Of a stretch of DNA of 64,000 nucleotides, positions 37,401 through 45,413 are shown in pieces. The stretch comes from Flavisolibacter ginsenosidimutans. GTDB lineage: Bacteria > Bacteroidota > Bacteroidia > Chitinophagales > Chitinophagaceae. A model generated the notes under the pieces. It did not search any database and was not told the origin of the DNA. It was given only the letters and a program-made list of their open reading frames with translations. The DNA is taken from positions 4,650,001 through 4,714,000 of the forward strand of contig NZ_CP042433.1 in assembly GCF_007970805.1 (NCBI RefSeq), read 5' to 3'. The position numbers and the translations under genes were made by a program. Position 1 is the stretch's first letter, and each line of letters starts with the position of its first letter.

Positions 37401-37519
37401 ACGTGTTGGAAAAACAGCGGACGAAAGTGGTGGAGAAACACGACGAGTTGAAGAAGAAATTTGATGCGCCTGTGAAGGCGATTGTGGACAAAGAGGGATT
37501 GAACAACGCAGCATCGTAG
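34445..37519 (+). CDS. exported BNR / sortilin-like propeller protein 1
   Basis: 1024 residues with signal peptide (GLLFVLSSNLFAQ). The body is built of about ten BNR-type blades (repeated S-T-D-G-G-K-T-W motifs, such as KSTDGGTTWNKI, SSDGGESWKQ, KSTDGGKTWK), as in sortilin/VPS10 and sialidase-like glycosidase propellers, followed by an Ig-like region (about 790-880) and a C-terminal helical part (890-1020). The exact activity is unknown; the catalytic residues of sialidases are not evident. Paralogue of the gene at 38331-41453, with the same order of parts. A terminator follows at 37547-37572. Confidence 0.85.
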   Translation: MKRKLPAFSQVATGLLFVLSSNLFAQSNISSATFGMLEARWLGPGTMSGRITDIKGVNADGKTLYIGTAGGGVWKSTNAGASFKPIFDKYCQSIGAIAIDQKNPKVVYCGTGESNMRNSVSIGAGLYKSTDAGDNWTKIGLDNTEHIAKVLLDPSNSNIVYVAVPGPLWSDSKERGLYKSTDGGTTWNKILYINEKAGCADVEIDPTNTNIVYASTWEFRRTPYSFNSGGNGSGFYKSTDGGKTWKEITKGLPSKPFGRIAFTLAPSAPQNLLAIVESNNTGLYISSDGGESWKQQSATLNVTARPFYFSTIEVDPADPKRVYRPSFGFSYSSDGGYSFADASGDGGWVHSDMHALWINPNNTNQLYVGTDGGVYMSLDRGATWRFLDNLPVGQFYHVAYDKQKPYRIYGGLQDNGSWMAPSQTPGGLGNGDWKAVYGGDGFWTQPDLIDPNIAYAESQGGNAGRIDLRTLQSVTIKPQAEGDEKLRWNWNTPIVVGAKNPANLYMGAQFLFKSTDKGSNWTRISPDLTTNDKKKQAQEESGGLTADNTSAENHTTIFTVAESPLDEKNIWVGTDDGNLQVTWDGGKTWTNLAKNYAAAGIPSQTWVSSIEPSRFDKNTVFATFDNHMYGDIKTYVAKSTDGGKTWKAFASSEFTGFAHKIKQDIKNKELLFLGTEMGLFASTDGGANWFRMKNHIPEYALVRDIQIHPTTNDLLLATHGRGIIVVDDISPIRLMTPAVADKDVYLLPMKNVPLATGLGAGGFPSTGGWNGGNPAQLPAIQYYLKERPNSGDLKVEILDNKGQLVQTLTPGKRKGINKVVWNLRATPPKVAAGGTKMDPAGFSSPMVLPGTYTVRLKVGEKEYTEPITVVHDSTNKNFTMTDRIAQYKAAQDALKLYTTLTGNIEEVSKKQADLKRWIALSKNEESKKVLKAYNDSLEALRSTMLATKQKSIFADEEQLRERVSELYSTIVGQEAKPSNLQVKRIDVLEKQRTKVVEKHDELKKKFDAPVKAIVDKEGLNNAAS

Positions 37520-37546
37520 AGATTGATAAATTGAAATGGATTTGAA

Positions 37547-37572
37547 GAAAGCCGGCCTAACAGCCGGCTTTT
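37547..37572 (+). terminator. terminator of BNR protein 1 gene
   Basis: AAAGCCGGC-CTAACA-GCCGGCTTTT, perfect stem and T-run. Confidence 0.75.
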
Positions 37573-37642
37573 AATTGAGGCACGGGACCGTGAAAACGCA
37601 GGATGCCGGTAAAAAACTAAATTTGTTTCAAACAGTATTGTT

Positions 37643-37870
37643 ATGAACGGCGAAGCAAGAAAGCTGCATCTTATAGAAGCACTGCTTAAAGTAGAAGATG
37701 AAAAAAAACTGCAAGAGATTGAAGCCTTGCTTTTGCAAGTGTCACCGAAATCTTCCACGGGAAAACGACCGGAAGATTTTGCGGGGATTTGGACAGAGGA
37801 AGAAGCCGAAGAAATAAAAAAGTATATCGAAGAAGGCTGTGAACAAATCAATCATGATGACTGGAAATAA
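37643..37870 (+). CDS. antitoxin of the second PIN module
   Basis: 75 residues, helical and highly charged, with N-terminal KLHLIEALLKVEDEKKLQEIEALL and C-terminal EEIKKYIEEGCEQI, the usual look of Bacteroidota VapB-like antitoxins. It ends inside the start of the PIN toxin gene (37854), a coupled pair. The sequence is different from the antitoxin at 5463-5693, so the two modules are not recent copies. Confidence 0.75.
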   Translation: MNGEARKLHLIEALLKVEDEKKLQEIEALLLQVSPKSSTGKRPEDFAGIWTEEEAEEIKKYIEEGCEQINHDDWK

Positions 37871-38261
37871 AGTCATACTCGATACCAACATCATCATCGA
37901 GCTTTTTAAAAAGAACGAAAACGTCAGGAGCATCGTTGCAAGAATTGAAATGGTTTGCGTTCCGCTTATTGTACTTGGTGAACTGCGGCTTGGTGCATAT
38001 CGTTCGAAGAACCCGACAGCTAAAGAAAAGGAAATTGAAGATTTTTTATCAACTTCTGTTTTGCTTTTATTGAACGACCGGACGACAAAAATTTATGCGG
38101 GCACAAAAGCAGCATTGTTATTGAAAGGTAGGGCAATTCCAGAGAACGACATTTGGATTGCTGCAATTGCTTTACAGCAAGCCCTTCCCTTTTACACCCA
38201 TGACGCTCACTTTCGCGAAGTGGACGGACTCCAACTTTTCAATCCGCTTTCCTCTATCTGA
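37854..38261 (+). CDS. vapC: PIN-domain toxin VapC
   Basis: 135-residue type II toxin RNase: ILDTNIIIELFK (first catalytic Asp), LGELRLGAY (Glu), PENDIWIAAIAL (Asp) and THDAHFREV (Asp), the VapC/FitB arrangement. Its start overlaps the antitoxin by 17 bases. It lies between the two BNR propeller genes, which may have been separated by its insertion. Confidence 0.88.
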   Translation: MMTGNKVILDTNIIIELFKKNENVRSIVARIEMVCVPLIVLGELRLGAYRSKNPTAKEKEIEDFLSTSVLLLLNDRTTKIYAGTKAALLLKGRAIPENDIWIAAIALQQALPFYTHDAHFREVDGLQLFNPLSSI

Positions 38262-38330
38262 TACGGCAAAGATTTTCATTCCTCGTTCTCACATCATTTG
38301 TAACTTTTGCCCTTCAATCACACAAATCCC

Positions 38331-41300
38331 ATGAGAAAAATTTTTCTGCTCGTTTTATCCTTCGGTTTTATTTCCTCCTTCGCACAGAAAAAGAAATCAA
38401 CAAGCGAAACCACCAACACTGATTCGCTTCTTTTCTCCAAAGTTAAATACCGGCTTGTTGGGCCCTTTCGCGGCGGAAGAAGTGCAGCGGTAACCGGCAG
38501 TTATAGAAACAAAAACACCTTCTACTTCGGCGCAACCGGCGGCGGTGTTTGGAAGACAACCGACGGCGGCAGCAACTGGAAAAACATCAGCGATAAATAT
38601 TTCGGCGGCACCATTGGTGCGGTAGCGGTTGCGCCAAGCGATGAAGACATCATCTACGTTGGAGAGGGCGAGAATACGATTCGCGGCAATGTAAGCGAAG
38701 GTAAGGACGGCATTTGGCGCAGCGATGATGGTGGCCGCACGTGGAAGAACATTGGATTAAAAGACGGCAATCACATCATTCGCATCATCATTCATCCCAA
38801 AGATCCCAACACGGTTTGGGCCGGCGTTTTAGGACACGCATTCGGACCCAATGAAACAAGAGGAGTTTACAAAAGCACCGACGGCGGTAAAACCTGGAAG
38901 CGTACGCTGTTTGTCAACAACCTTTCAGGCGTTTCGGATATGGTGATGGAACCGGGCAATCCTTCTGTTCTTTATGCAGGAACATGGCGCATGATAAGAA
39001 CGCCGTACAGCATGGAAAGCGGCGGCGAAGGCAGCGGGCTTTGGAAGAGTACAGACGGTGGCGAAACCTGGACAAATATCTCCTCAAAGAAAGGATTGCC
39101 AAAAGGTGTGTGGGGCATTGTTGGCGCGGCCGTTGCGCCGTCCAATCCCGATAAAATTTATGCACTCATTGAAAACCCAAGCGGCGGGATGTTTGTATCA
39201 AACGATGGCGGTGAAAACTGGTCGTTAACATCAAGCGACAACAACATTCGGCAGCGTGCATGGTACTATTCTAAAGTTTTTGTTGATCCCAAAAACGAGA
39301 ACACCGTTTATGCACCGAACGTAAACTTCATGCGCAGCAGAGACGGTGGTAAAACCTTTCAATCCTTGCGAACGCCGCACGGCGATCACCATGATTTGTG
39401 GATTGATCCTGCCGACGGAAACCGAATGATTGTGGCCGATGACGGTGGGGCACAAATCTCGTTTGACGGCGGCGAGAACTGGAGCAATTACAACAATCAA
39501 CCCACGGCGCAATTCTACCGTGTATCAACAGACAATTCATTTCCCTACCGCATTCTCGGTGCGCAGCAGGATAACACAACCGTTCGCATTAAAAGCAGAA
39601 CAAGCGGTGCAGCCATTACCGAAAACGATTGGGAGCCCACCGCCGGCGCGGAAAGCGGTTACGTGGTTGCCGACCCTCTGAATCCCGATATTGTTTACGG
39701 CGGCAATTACGGCGGTTATATTTCGCGGCTTGATCACAAAACGGGAGAGAACCGTGCGGTATCGCCCTGGCCCGATAATCCAATGGGCGCAGGCGCTGAC
39801 GTGTTGAAGTATCGCTTTCAATGGAACTTTCCCATCTTCTTTTCGCCGCACAATCCAAAGCGTTTGTACACGGCGGGCAACGTGTTGTTTGTAACGGAGA
39901 ATGAAGGCGCTTCCTGGGAGCAAATCTCACCGGATTTAACCACCAACGATAAATCAAAGCAGGTTGCAAGCGGAGGGCCGATCACCAAAGACAATACATC
40001 GGTTGAATATTATTCAACCATCTTCACCGCGGCAGAATCGCCTTACGAAAAAGACTTGTTGTGGACGGGCAGCGATGATGGTTTGGTTTACGTGAGCAAA
40101 GACGGCGGCAAGCATTGGGACAACGTAACCCCGGCTTCCGCACCCAAATGGATGATGTGGAATTCGATTGATGCCGATCCTTTCAAAAAAGGTGCGGCTT
40201 ACATTGTTGGAACACGATACAAACTTGATGATTTCACGCCGTACATCTACAAAACCGAAGACTACGGCAAGACCTGGAAACTCGTTACCGCGGGCATTGC
40301 AAAAAATCATTTTGCCCGCGTGCTGCGTGCCGACAAAAAGCGGCAAGGCTTGTTGTATGCCGGCACGGAATACGGCATGTATATCTCGTACGACGACGGC
40401 AGGAGTTGGAAGCCGTTTCAATTAAATCTTCCAATGGTGCCCATCACAGATTTAACCATTAAGGAAAACGATTTGATTGTGGCTACGCAGGGTCGGGCTT
40501 TTTGGGCAATTGATGATTTAAGCGTAGTGCAGCAGATGAACAGCGAGGTTGTAAACAAACCACTGTACGTGTTTAGCAGTGAACCTGTTTACCGGATGAC
40601 GAGCGGTGAACGTTTCTCTTTTGGTACACCGCGCAACGCAGGTGCAAATCCGCCGGCGGGTGCGGTTTTGTATTACTACGCAAAAGACGTGAACGATTCA
40701 ACGAAAGCTTCGGTTACGGTTTACGACAAAGACCGCAAAGAGATCAGAACGTATTCTACGGACGCAAAAGAAGCGAACCGGAAAATGGACGTAACCAAAG
40801 GCATCAACCAATTTGTCTGGAACCTTCGTTACCCTGAGTCCGAGCCGATTGAAGGCATGATTTTGTGGAACGGAAATCCCGGCGGCATTGTGGCGCCGCC
40901 CGGAAATTATTTTGCAAAAATCAAAGTGGGAAAAGATTCCGCCGAAGTTCCCTTTACGGTAAAAGCTGATCCGAACTACAAAATGTCGGGAGGCGATTAC
41001 GAAGCGCAGTTTGCTTTTCTGAAAACGGTGCAGGACAAGTTCAACGAAACGCAAAAAGCCATCAAAGACATTCGGTCGCTGCGCACGCAAATCAATGATT
41101 TTGTGAGCAAGCAAGGCAGGGACGTTCCTAAGGAAATTAAGTCCGCCGCCGACAGCCTCAACAAACAGTTAACGGCAATCGAAGAAACGCTTTACCAAAC
41201 AAAGGCAAAAAGCGGACAGGATGTATTGAACTATCCCATTCGCCTGAACGATAAACTGAGCGGCGTGTTTGATGTGGCCAACAGCGGCAATGCTTTGCCC

Positions 41301-41453
41301 AGTAAGCAAGTGCGGGACGTGTACAATGATCTGGCTTCGCAGATTGATGTGCAACTTGCCAAACTGAAAACAATAAAAGAGAAAGGCGTTCCGGCATTTA
41401 ATGCGCTTATTCGAGAGAAGGCGTTGCCGGTAATAAAACCCACGATGCCCTAA
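38331..41453 (+). CDS. exported BNR / sortilin-like propeller protein 2
   Basis: 1040 residues with a short signal peptide ending FISSFA-Q. Same layout as protein 1: many BNR blades (KTTDGGSNWK, RSDDGGRTWKN, KSTDGGKTWKR, KSTDGGETWTN, KTEDYGKTWK), then an Ig-like part near 780-890 and a C-terminal helical segment (900-1040). Shared fixed motifs such as GPFRGGRSAAVTGSY at the start versus GPGTMSGRITDIKG in protein 1 show old duplication, since identity is only moderate. Function not known; related proteins are often called glycosyl hydrolase or sortilin. A terminator follows. Confidence 0.85.
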   Translation: MRKIFLLVLSFGFISSFAQKKKSTSETTNTDSLLFSKVKYRLVGPFRGGRSAAVTGSYRNKNTFYFGATGGGVWKTTDGGSNWKNISDKYFGGTIGAVAVAPSDEDIIYVGEGENTIRGNVSEGKDGIWRSDDGGRTWKNIGLKDGNHIIRIIIHPKDPNTVWAGVLGHAFGPNETRGVYKSTDGGKTWKRTLFVNNLSGVSDMVMEPGNPSVLYAGTWRMIRTPYSMESGGEGSGLWKSTDGGETWTNISSKKGLPKGVWGIVGAAVAPSNPDKIYALIENPSGGMFVSNDGGENWSLTSSDNNIRQRAWYYSKVFVDPKNENTVYAPNVNFMRSRDGGKTFQSLRTPHGDHHDLWIDPADGNRMIVADDGGAQISFDGGENWSNYNNQPTAQFYRVSTDNSFPYRILGAQQDNTTVRIKSRTSGAAITENDWEPTAGAESGYVVADPLNPDIVYGGNYGGYISRLDHKTGENRAVSPWPDNPMGAGADVLKYRFQWNFPIFFSPHNPKRLYTAGNVLFVTENEGASWEQISPDLTTNDKSKQVASGGPITKDNTSVEYYSTIFTAAESPYEKDLLWTGSDDGLVYVSKDGGKHWDNVTPASAPKWMMWNSIDADPFKKGAAYIVGTRYKLDDFTPYIYKTEDYGKTWKLVTAGIAKNHFARVLRADKKRQGLLYAGTEYGMYISYDDGRSWKPFQLNLPMVPITDLTIKENDLIVATQGRAFWAIDDLSVVQQMNSEVVNKPLYVFSSEPVYRMTSGERFSFGTPRNAGANPPAGAVLYYYAKDVNDSTKASVTVYDKDRKEIRTYSTDAKEANRKMDVTKGINQFVWNLRYPESEPIEGMILWNGNPGGIVAPPGNYFAKIKVGKDSAEVPFTVKADPNYKMSGGDYEAQFAFLKTVQDKFNETQKAIKDIRSLRTQINDFVSKQGRDVPKEIKSAADSLNKQLTAIEETLYQTKAKSGQDVLNYPIRLNDKLSGVFDVANSGNALPSKQVRDVYNDLASQIDVQLAKLKTIKEKGVPAFNALIREKALPVIKPTMP

Positions 41454-41465
41454 ACAAACAACGAA

Positions 41466-41496
41466 TAAAAAGCCCGGCAAAATGTCCGGGTTTTTT
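41466..41496 (+). terminator. terminator of BNR protein 2 gene
   Basis: AAAAAGCCCGG / CCGGGTTTTTT with an eight-base loop, 13 bases after the stop. Confidence 0.75.
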
Positions 41497-41530
41497 ATGT
41501 AACCGGCCAGGCAAGTTCTGCTCACCGCCA

Positions 41531-41674
41531 GTTGCGTCGCACACTTGTAGGTTCGGAACTTTATTCAACATTTGCAGGCAGCGGCGCAACGGTTAAGCGG
41601 CGCAGCGTCGTTGCTCCGCTGCCGCGTGAAATCTTGCTGAGTACCGATAAGAACGTACAAGTGTGCGACGCAAC
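41531..41674. mobile_element. MITE-like palindromic element, 19-bp perfect ends
   Basis: Ends GTTGCGTCGCACACTTGTA (41531-41549) and its exact complement at 41656-41674, with an inner stem of 15 pairs (one mismatch) at 41577-41591 / 41609-41623 (GGCAGCGGCGCAACG). 144 bp, no coding capacity. One end (17 of 19) recurs at 45651-45669. No transposase gene in the window and no clear target duplication seen; it could also be a REP-like repeat. Confidence 0.6.
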
Positions 41675-41712
41675 CAAAGTTTAATAGCTCTACAATTGCC
41701 GGTCAACAAAAA

Positions 41713-42315
41713 TCATTTCTTCTTTCCGCTTACGTATTTGCTTCCTTCGAGATAAAACCGGTAATGCCACTCTGCGTGTTCGCCGGCATAATCCACGCCG
41801 ATGCGCGGCGATGAAAGGAGGTCTTCTTTCTTCACAACAAAACCGTCATCGGCAACAAACAATTCCTTGCTTTGCAATGACAATCCGCATTGCAAAGTGT
41901 GAAAGCCAAAGGCTTTTCCCAAACGTCCCGGCCCGCTGGTGATGTTGTCATCCCACTTCTTTTTCCCCGTGCGTTGAAGCATAATATCCTTTCCTTCGAG
42001 TGGCTCCACAGCGCGAATCAAAACGGCGTGCGCCACGCCTTCTTTTGCGGTAACGATGTTGAACATTTGATGAATGCCGTAGCACAGGTAAACGTAAGCT
42101 CTTCCACCTTCACCAAACATGATTTCTGTGCGTTCGGTGCGGCCTTTCGATGCGTGTGAAGCTTTGTCCAATTCGCCGGCGTAGGCTTCAGTTTCCACAA
42201 TGCGTCCTGATGTGTATTCGCCGTTAAAATTTGTTGCCAGCACTTTTCCCAACAGGTCTTTGGCAATGGCTACTACGTCGTCGCGCAGGTAAAACGAAAG
42301 CGGAAGTTTTTTCAT
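41713..42315 (-). CDS. 3-methyladenine DNA glycosylase (AAG/MPG family)
   Basis: Removes alkylated purines in base excision repair; 200 residues, the usual size. Motifs: LGKVLAT, GRIVETEAYAG with catalytic Glu, ASHASKGRTERTEIMFG, AYVYLCYGIHQMFNIV (Tyr/His of the active site), LIRAVEP and GPGRLGKAFG. Start ATG 42315. Upstream lies the repeat at 42361-42393 and the divergent EI24 gene. Confidence 0.92.
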   Translation of the reverse strand: MKKLPLSFYLRDDVVAIAKDLLGKVLATNFNGEYTSGRIVETEAYAGELDKASHASKGRTERTEIMFGEGGRAYVYLCYGIHQMFNIVTAKEGVAHAVLIRAVEPLEGKDIMLQRTGKKKWDDNITSGPGRLGKAFGFHTLQCGLSLQSKELFVADDGFVVKKEDLLSSPRIGVDYAGEHAEWHYRFYLEGSKYVSGKKK

Positions 42316-42360
42316 CGTTATAAATTCAAAAACCAACAAGCAAATAGCAAACCGTACCGC

Positions 42361-42393
42361 TGTTGGCGATTGCCGATTGCTGATTGCCGGTTA
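42361..42393 (+). repeat. GATTGCCGATTG repeat in the glycosylase / EI24 gap
   Basis: Three units of GATTGC(C/T)GATTGC-type, complement of the CAATCGG units in anmK and guaA. It sits at the likely promoter of the EI24 gene. Confidence 0.6.
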
Positions 42394-42419
42394 TATTTAC
42401 CGGCTATAAAAGCCGCCGT

Positions 42420-43199
42420 TTGCTCAAAGAAATCATCATCGCCATCCAGTCTTTTTTTGAAGCCCACAATTTCATTCGGAAGCACCGGTTGTGGAAGTGG
42501 ATCTTGATTCCGGGCCTTGTGTACATGATCTTGTTTGTGGTGGGCATTTATTTTTTTATCAACTCATCGGACAAAGCCGTTACGCTGTTAAGCAACAGAC
42601 TCGGCATCACCGCCTGGTTGCAACGCCAGGCCAGCGACCTGCTGTATTTTCTGTTTGTGATGGCGGCCATTATGCTGCGGCTCATCTTGTTCTTTTTTTA
42701 CTTCTCGCTTTTTAAATACTTGTTCCTGATCGTTGGCTCGCCGGTGTTTGCTTATTTAAGCGAGAAAACATCGAGCTTAATTGAAGGAAAAGATTTTCCG
42801 TTTTCAACGTCGCAATTGCTGAAAGACATGACGCGGGGCATCCGGCTTTCGGTACGCAACGCACTGTGGCAAACGGTGTACGTGTTTGCTATTTTGTTGC
42901 TCTCGCTGTTGCCGCTTGCGGGCTGGATATCGCCGCTTATTGCCTTGTTTATCGAATGTTATTACTACGGCTTTTCCATGCTTGATTACAGCCTTGAGCG
43001 AAACCGGCTGCCGGCAAGTGCCAGCATTGATTTCATCGGGCGGCACAAAGGTCTCGCCATCGGCAACGGCCTGATGTTTTACCTTATGCACGTCGTTCCC
43101 TTTATCGGTTGGGTATTGGCGCCGGCTTACGCAGTGATTGCCGCTACCTTAAGTTTGTACAAGGTAAAAGGACAAGCAGCAATCGGAAATAAACAATAA
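42420..43199 (+). CDS. EI24-domain membrane protein (CysZ-like)
   Basis: About 259 residues with five or six membrane segments and the EI24 fold (HRLWKWILIPGLVYMI, GIRLSVRNALWQTVYVFAIL, FIECYYYGFSMLDYSLER). Members resemble the sulfate-uptake protein CysZ, but the substrate is not assured here. I start it at TTG 42420 (product MLKEIIIAIQSFFEAHNFIRK) since no in-frame ATG precedes the first helix. The C-terminal AIGNKQ is coded by a CAATCGG-type repeat (43174-43210). Confidence 0.8.
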   Translation: MLKEIIIAIQSFFEAHNFIRKHRLWKWILIPGLVYMILFVVGIYFFINSSDKAVTLLSNRLGITAWLQRQASDLLYFLFVMAAIMLRLILFFFYFSLFKYLFLIVGSPVFAYLSEKTSSLIEGKDFPFSTSQLLKDMTRGIRLSVRNALWQTVYVFAILLLSLLPLAGWISPLIALFIECYYYGFSMLDYSLERNRLPASASIDFIGRHKGLAIGNGLMFYLMHVVPFIGWVLAPAYAVIAATLSLYKVKGQAAIGNKQ

Positions 43200-43262
43200 G
43201 CAATCGAGAAACGGCACTAACACAATAACTCAATATCCCAATATCTTAATATCTCAATAACC
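43174..43262 (+). repeat. CAATCGG repeat followed by CAATATCC repeat
   Basis: CAGCAATCGGAAATAAACAATAAGCAATCGAG runs past the EI24 stop, then CAATAACTCAATATCCCAATATCTTAATATCTC (43223-43255) stands directly ahead of the methylase gene. Two repeat families meet in one gap. Confidence 0.6.
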
Positions 43263-43273
43263 TAACCCCAACC

Positions 43274-43978
43274 ATGCCCGCGACAGTTTACCTCATACCC
43301 ACCGTTTTGTCCGAAGGTGCAACGGACTGTTTACCGGCCTACATTCTGGCGGCAGTAAAGCAATGCAATGTTTTTTTTGTAGAGAACGAACGAACCGCAA
43401 GGCGTTACCTGAAATCCATTTGGAAAGAAATGGTGATTGACGATTACGAATGGTTCAACATGAAGGAAGTAACGCGGGAGGTTGAAGCAGGTTTTCTGCA
43501 AAAAATTAAGGAAGAAAAAGGCATTGGTATTATCAGCGAAGCCGGTTGTCCCGGCGTGGCCGACCCGGGGCAAACGCTTGTTCATCTTGCACAACAAAAA
43601 GGCGTAACCGTTAAGCCCTTGGTTGGCCCAAACTCCATCTTGCTTGCGCTGATGGCCAGTGGCATGAACGGTCAGCGGTTTCAGTTTGCCGGTTACCTTC
43701 CTATTGACCTTGCACAAAGAGCAAAGGCGATAAAGGCATTGGAGGCCGAATCAAAGCAAAAAGACTGCACGCAAATTTTTATCGAGACGCCTTACCGCAA
43801 CAATCAACTGCTGGAAACATTGTTGAAGACTTGCCAGCCGCAAACGCAAATTTGCATTGCCGCGGACATTACAAGTGAAGAAGAGTTCATTCAAACAAAA
43901 ACGGTGCAGCAGTGGAAGAATGCTTTGCCGCAATTGCACAAGCGTCCGGTAATTTTTTTGTTGTATGCGGGATTGTAA
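43274..43978 (+). CDS. SAM-dependent methyltransferase, RsmI-like
   Basis: 234 residues of the tetrapyrrole methylase fold. N-terminal VYLIPTVLSEGA, ISEAGCPGVADPG as the SAM-binding strand, PLVGPNSILLALMASGM and FAGYLPID. It is a shorter relative of the 16S rRNA C1402 methylase RsmI, widespread in Bacteroidota alongside a full RsmI; I cannot say whether it acts on rRNA. Confidence 0.85.
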   Translation: MPATVYLIPTVLSEGATDCLPAYILAAVKQCNVFFVENERTARRYLKSIWKEMVIDDYEWFNMKEVTREVEAGFLQKIKEEKGIGIISEAGCPGVADPGQTLVHLAQQKGVTVKPLVGPNSILLALMASGMNGQRFQFAGYLPIDLAQRAKAIKALEAESKQKDCTQIFIETPYRNNQLLETLLKTCQPQTQICIAADITSEEEFIQTKTVQQWKNALPQLHKRPVIFLLYAGL

Positions 43979-44104
43979 AAGAAATGTTTATTGGACAAGG
44001 TGCATTGCTGCTATTGGGCTGGCGTTGCGACGCTCCGTTCAAGGTTCGTATTTCTGTTCGGCAAGCGAACGTGAAAGCATTTGCTGTCGGGTGAGCATTC
44101 ATTG

Positions 44105-44195
44105 AACGTCAGCCTTGGTTAAAGATGTATAGTCAAATTGAAAAAAATCTGTTCAGCCCATGTTCGTCAGCCCACATGACGTAAAGCCCGTGTTG
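44105..44195 (-). repeat. attC-like repeat, copy 1 (3' of the 221-residue orphan gene)
   Basis: On the minus strand it begins CAACACGGGCTT (complement of 44184-44195) and later has CTTTAACCAAGGCTGA (from 44124 down). It shares these blocks in order with copy 2 at 44966-45053. Both stand 30-120 bases downstream of an orphan gene. Confidence 0.5.
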
Positions 44196-44222
44196 CCTGC
44201 TGGCGTTTTTGTCGTCAGCATG

Positions 44223-44888
44223 TTACCAACTCTCAAACCTTGTCCCCTTAAGAAAGTAGTCATAGGAGAAAAGCCGGTCGTTAATTTCTTTTTTCTTCAA
44301 CAAGTACTGCTTTGTGTCAATCTCGTAATTTTCTCTGGCTTTAAGAAGTTGTTCTAACTCTTGTTTTTTGAGATGTCTTTTTTTGACGTTCTCATAATCT
44401 TCCAAGTCTTTTTGCCGCTGCTGAACAACGTCTTCCCGAATTCTGTTCGGGTTTTCCTGATTGGTCGTTCTGTCAAGTGAATGACCATTGCGTTCAATAA
44501 ATGAAATTGTTTGCCCGAACTCAAAGAATGGCTCTTGCCTTATGTATTGTTCGTAACCTTTTGAACTAAAATGAATGTCGCCTTGTTGGGTGATAATTGT
44601 CCAACGGCTATTGCCTTCCTTTTCTATGTCTTCAATTTCAAAAGCATTCCCAAAACCAATGTCAAAATCAAATGCCAGGTCTTGCGCCGATTTGAATACA
44701 AGTGTCGCTGGTGCAACCCAAAAGGTAAAAGGCATTCCTTCCAAGTCAGGCTTGTTCCATTGAAGAATATAGTCAATGTCTAACTCTAAATCTTCAGTTA
44801 AGCGGATTTTGTAAATATTACAGTCGTGCCAACTCATTTGCTCAAAATCTGCATCTGTCCATACTTGCTTTTCTAGCCTATAGCTCAT
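44223..44888 (-). CDS. orphan cassette-like protein, 221 residues
   Basis: Unknown protein with a conserved-looking N-terminal half (DADFEQMSWHDCNIYKIRL, DIDYILQWNKPDLEGMPFTFWVAPATLVFK), likely a small beta domain, and a C-terminal coiled-coil, Lys/Glu/Gln-rich half (DLEDYENVKKRHLKKQELEQL). No signal peptide. It is flanked by attC-like repeats and AT-richer DNA than the housekeeping neighbours, pointing to horizontal acquisition. ATG 44888 start. No function assigned. Confidence 0.75.
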   Translation of the reverse strand: MSYRLEKQVWTDADFEQMSWHDCNIYKIRLTEDLELDIDYILQWNKPDLEGMPFTFWVAPATLVFKSAQDLAFDFDIGFGNAFEIEDIEKEGNSRWTIITQQGDIHFSSKGYEQYIRQEPFFEFGQTISFIERNGHSLDRTTNQENPNRIREDVVQQRQKDLEDYENVKKRHLKKQELEQLLKARENYEIDTKQYLLKKKEINDRLFSYDYFLKGTRFESW

Positions 44889-44965
44889 CTTGAAATTTCA
44901 GGTTGTGTTACAGTATGCTTGCGGACAACGTCCAGAGGCTTGCCGAAGTACAGGCATTCCGTGAT

Positions 44966-45053
44966 TCTTCAGCCTCATGCTTGGTTTAAAGTTAAATAGA
45001 ATTGTTTTGTTCTGCACTTGCACCTCAGCCTGTATTTTGGGAAGCCTGTGTTG
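44966..45053 (-). repeat. attC-like repeat, copy 2 (3' of the 116-residue orphan gene)
   Basis: Minus strand: GCACAACACAGGCTT block (complement near 45042-45057), CTTTAAACCAAG (44980-44991) and GAGGCTGAAG, then a hairpin with its partner CTTCGGCAAGCCTC (44935-44948) and a GTTGTCC core at 44924-44930. The GCACAAC ... GTTGTCC ends with an internal imperfect palindrome match the plan of integron attC sites. Confidence 0.5.
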
Positions 45054-45062
45054 TGCGTTCGT

Positions 45063-45413
45063 TTAGTAAGCCATTCCGCTACTTAGCTGTGTTGAATCAT
45101 TGACGAGCTCCAACTCGGACCAAGTACAGACTCCATTGCCGCCTTCCAAGTAGCGTACACCTGCAAGTTCAGTATCATCTACTTTTTCTGCCTGGATAAC
45201 AATTACTAATACTTTTGAGTCGGACTCTCCGTCGATCTGGTAAGCCAATACAGGGATCTGAACATCTAATACTTGATGGTCTTGCCCGTCATTTATATAG
45301 AACACAGCACGGCCTTCTATTACATCTTGCTCTGTCGCTATCTTACTTTTGATATGTGGGATTTGCTTCCAAGTAGAAAAGTCAATTGCTTCCCATAGGG
45401 CATCTTCATTCAT
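45063..45413 (-). CDS. orphan cassette-like protein, 116 residues
   Basis: Acidic, strand-rich cytosolic protein without recognised family (MNEDALWEAIDFSTWKQI start, SDSKVLVIVIQAEKVDDTEL core). It resembles immunity-type or cassette proteins in size only. Between GTTGTGC (complement of 45435-45441, before the start) and GCACAAC (complement of 45051-45057, after the stop), so the whole gene looks like one cassette unit. Function unknown. Confidence 0.7.
   Translation of the reverse strand: MNEDALWEAIDFSTWKQIPHIKSKIATEQDVIEGRAVFYINDGQDHQVLDVQIPVLAYQIDGESDSKVLVIVIQAEKVDDTELAGVRYLEGGNGVCTWSELELVNDSTQLSSGMAY

Noticed and set aside
44935..44976. A rho-independent terminator for the 116-residue gene
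   Set aside because: The stem is imperfect and lacks a T-run on the minus strand; the attC-like reading explains more of the sequence.
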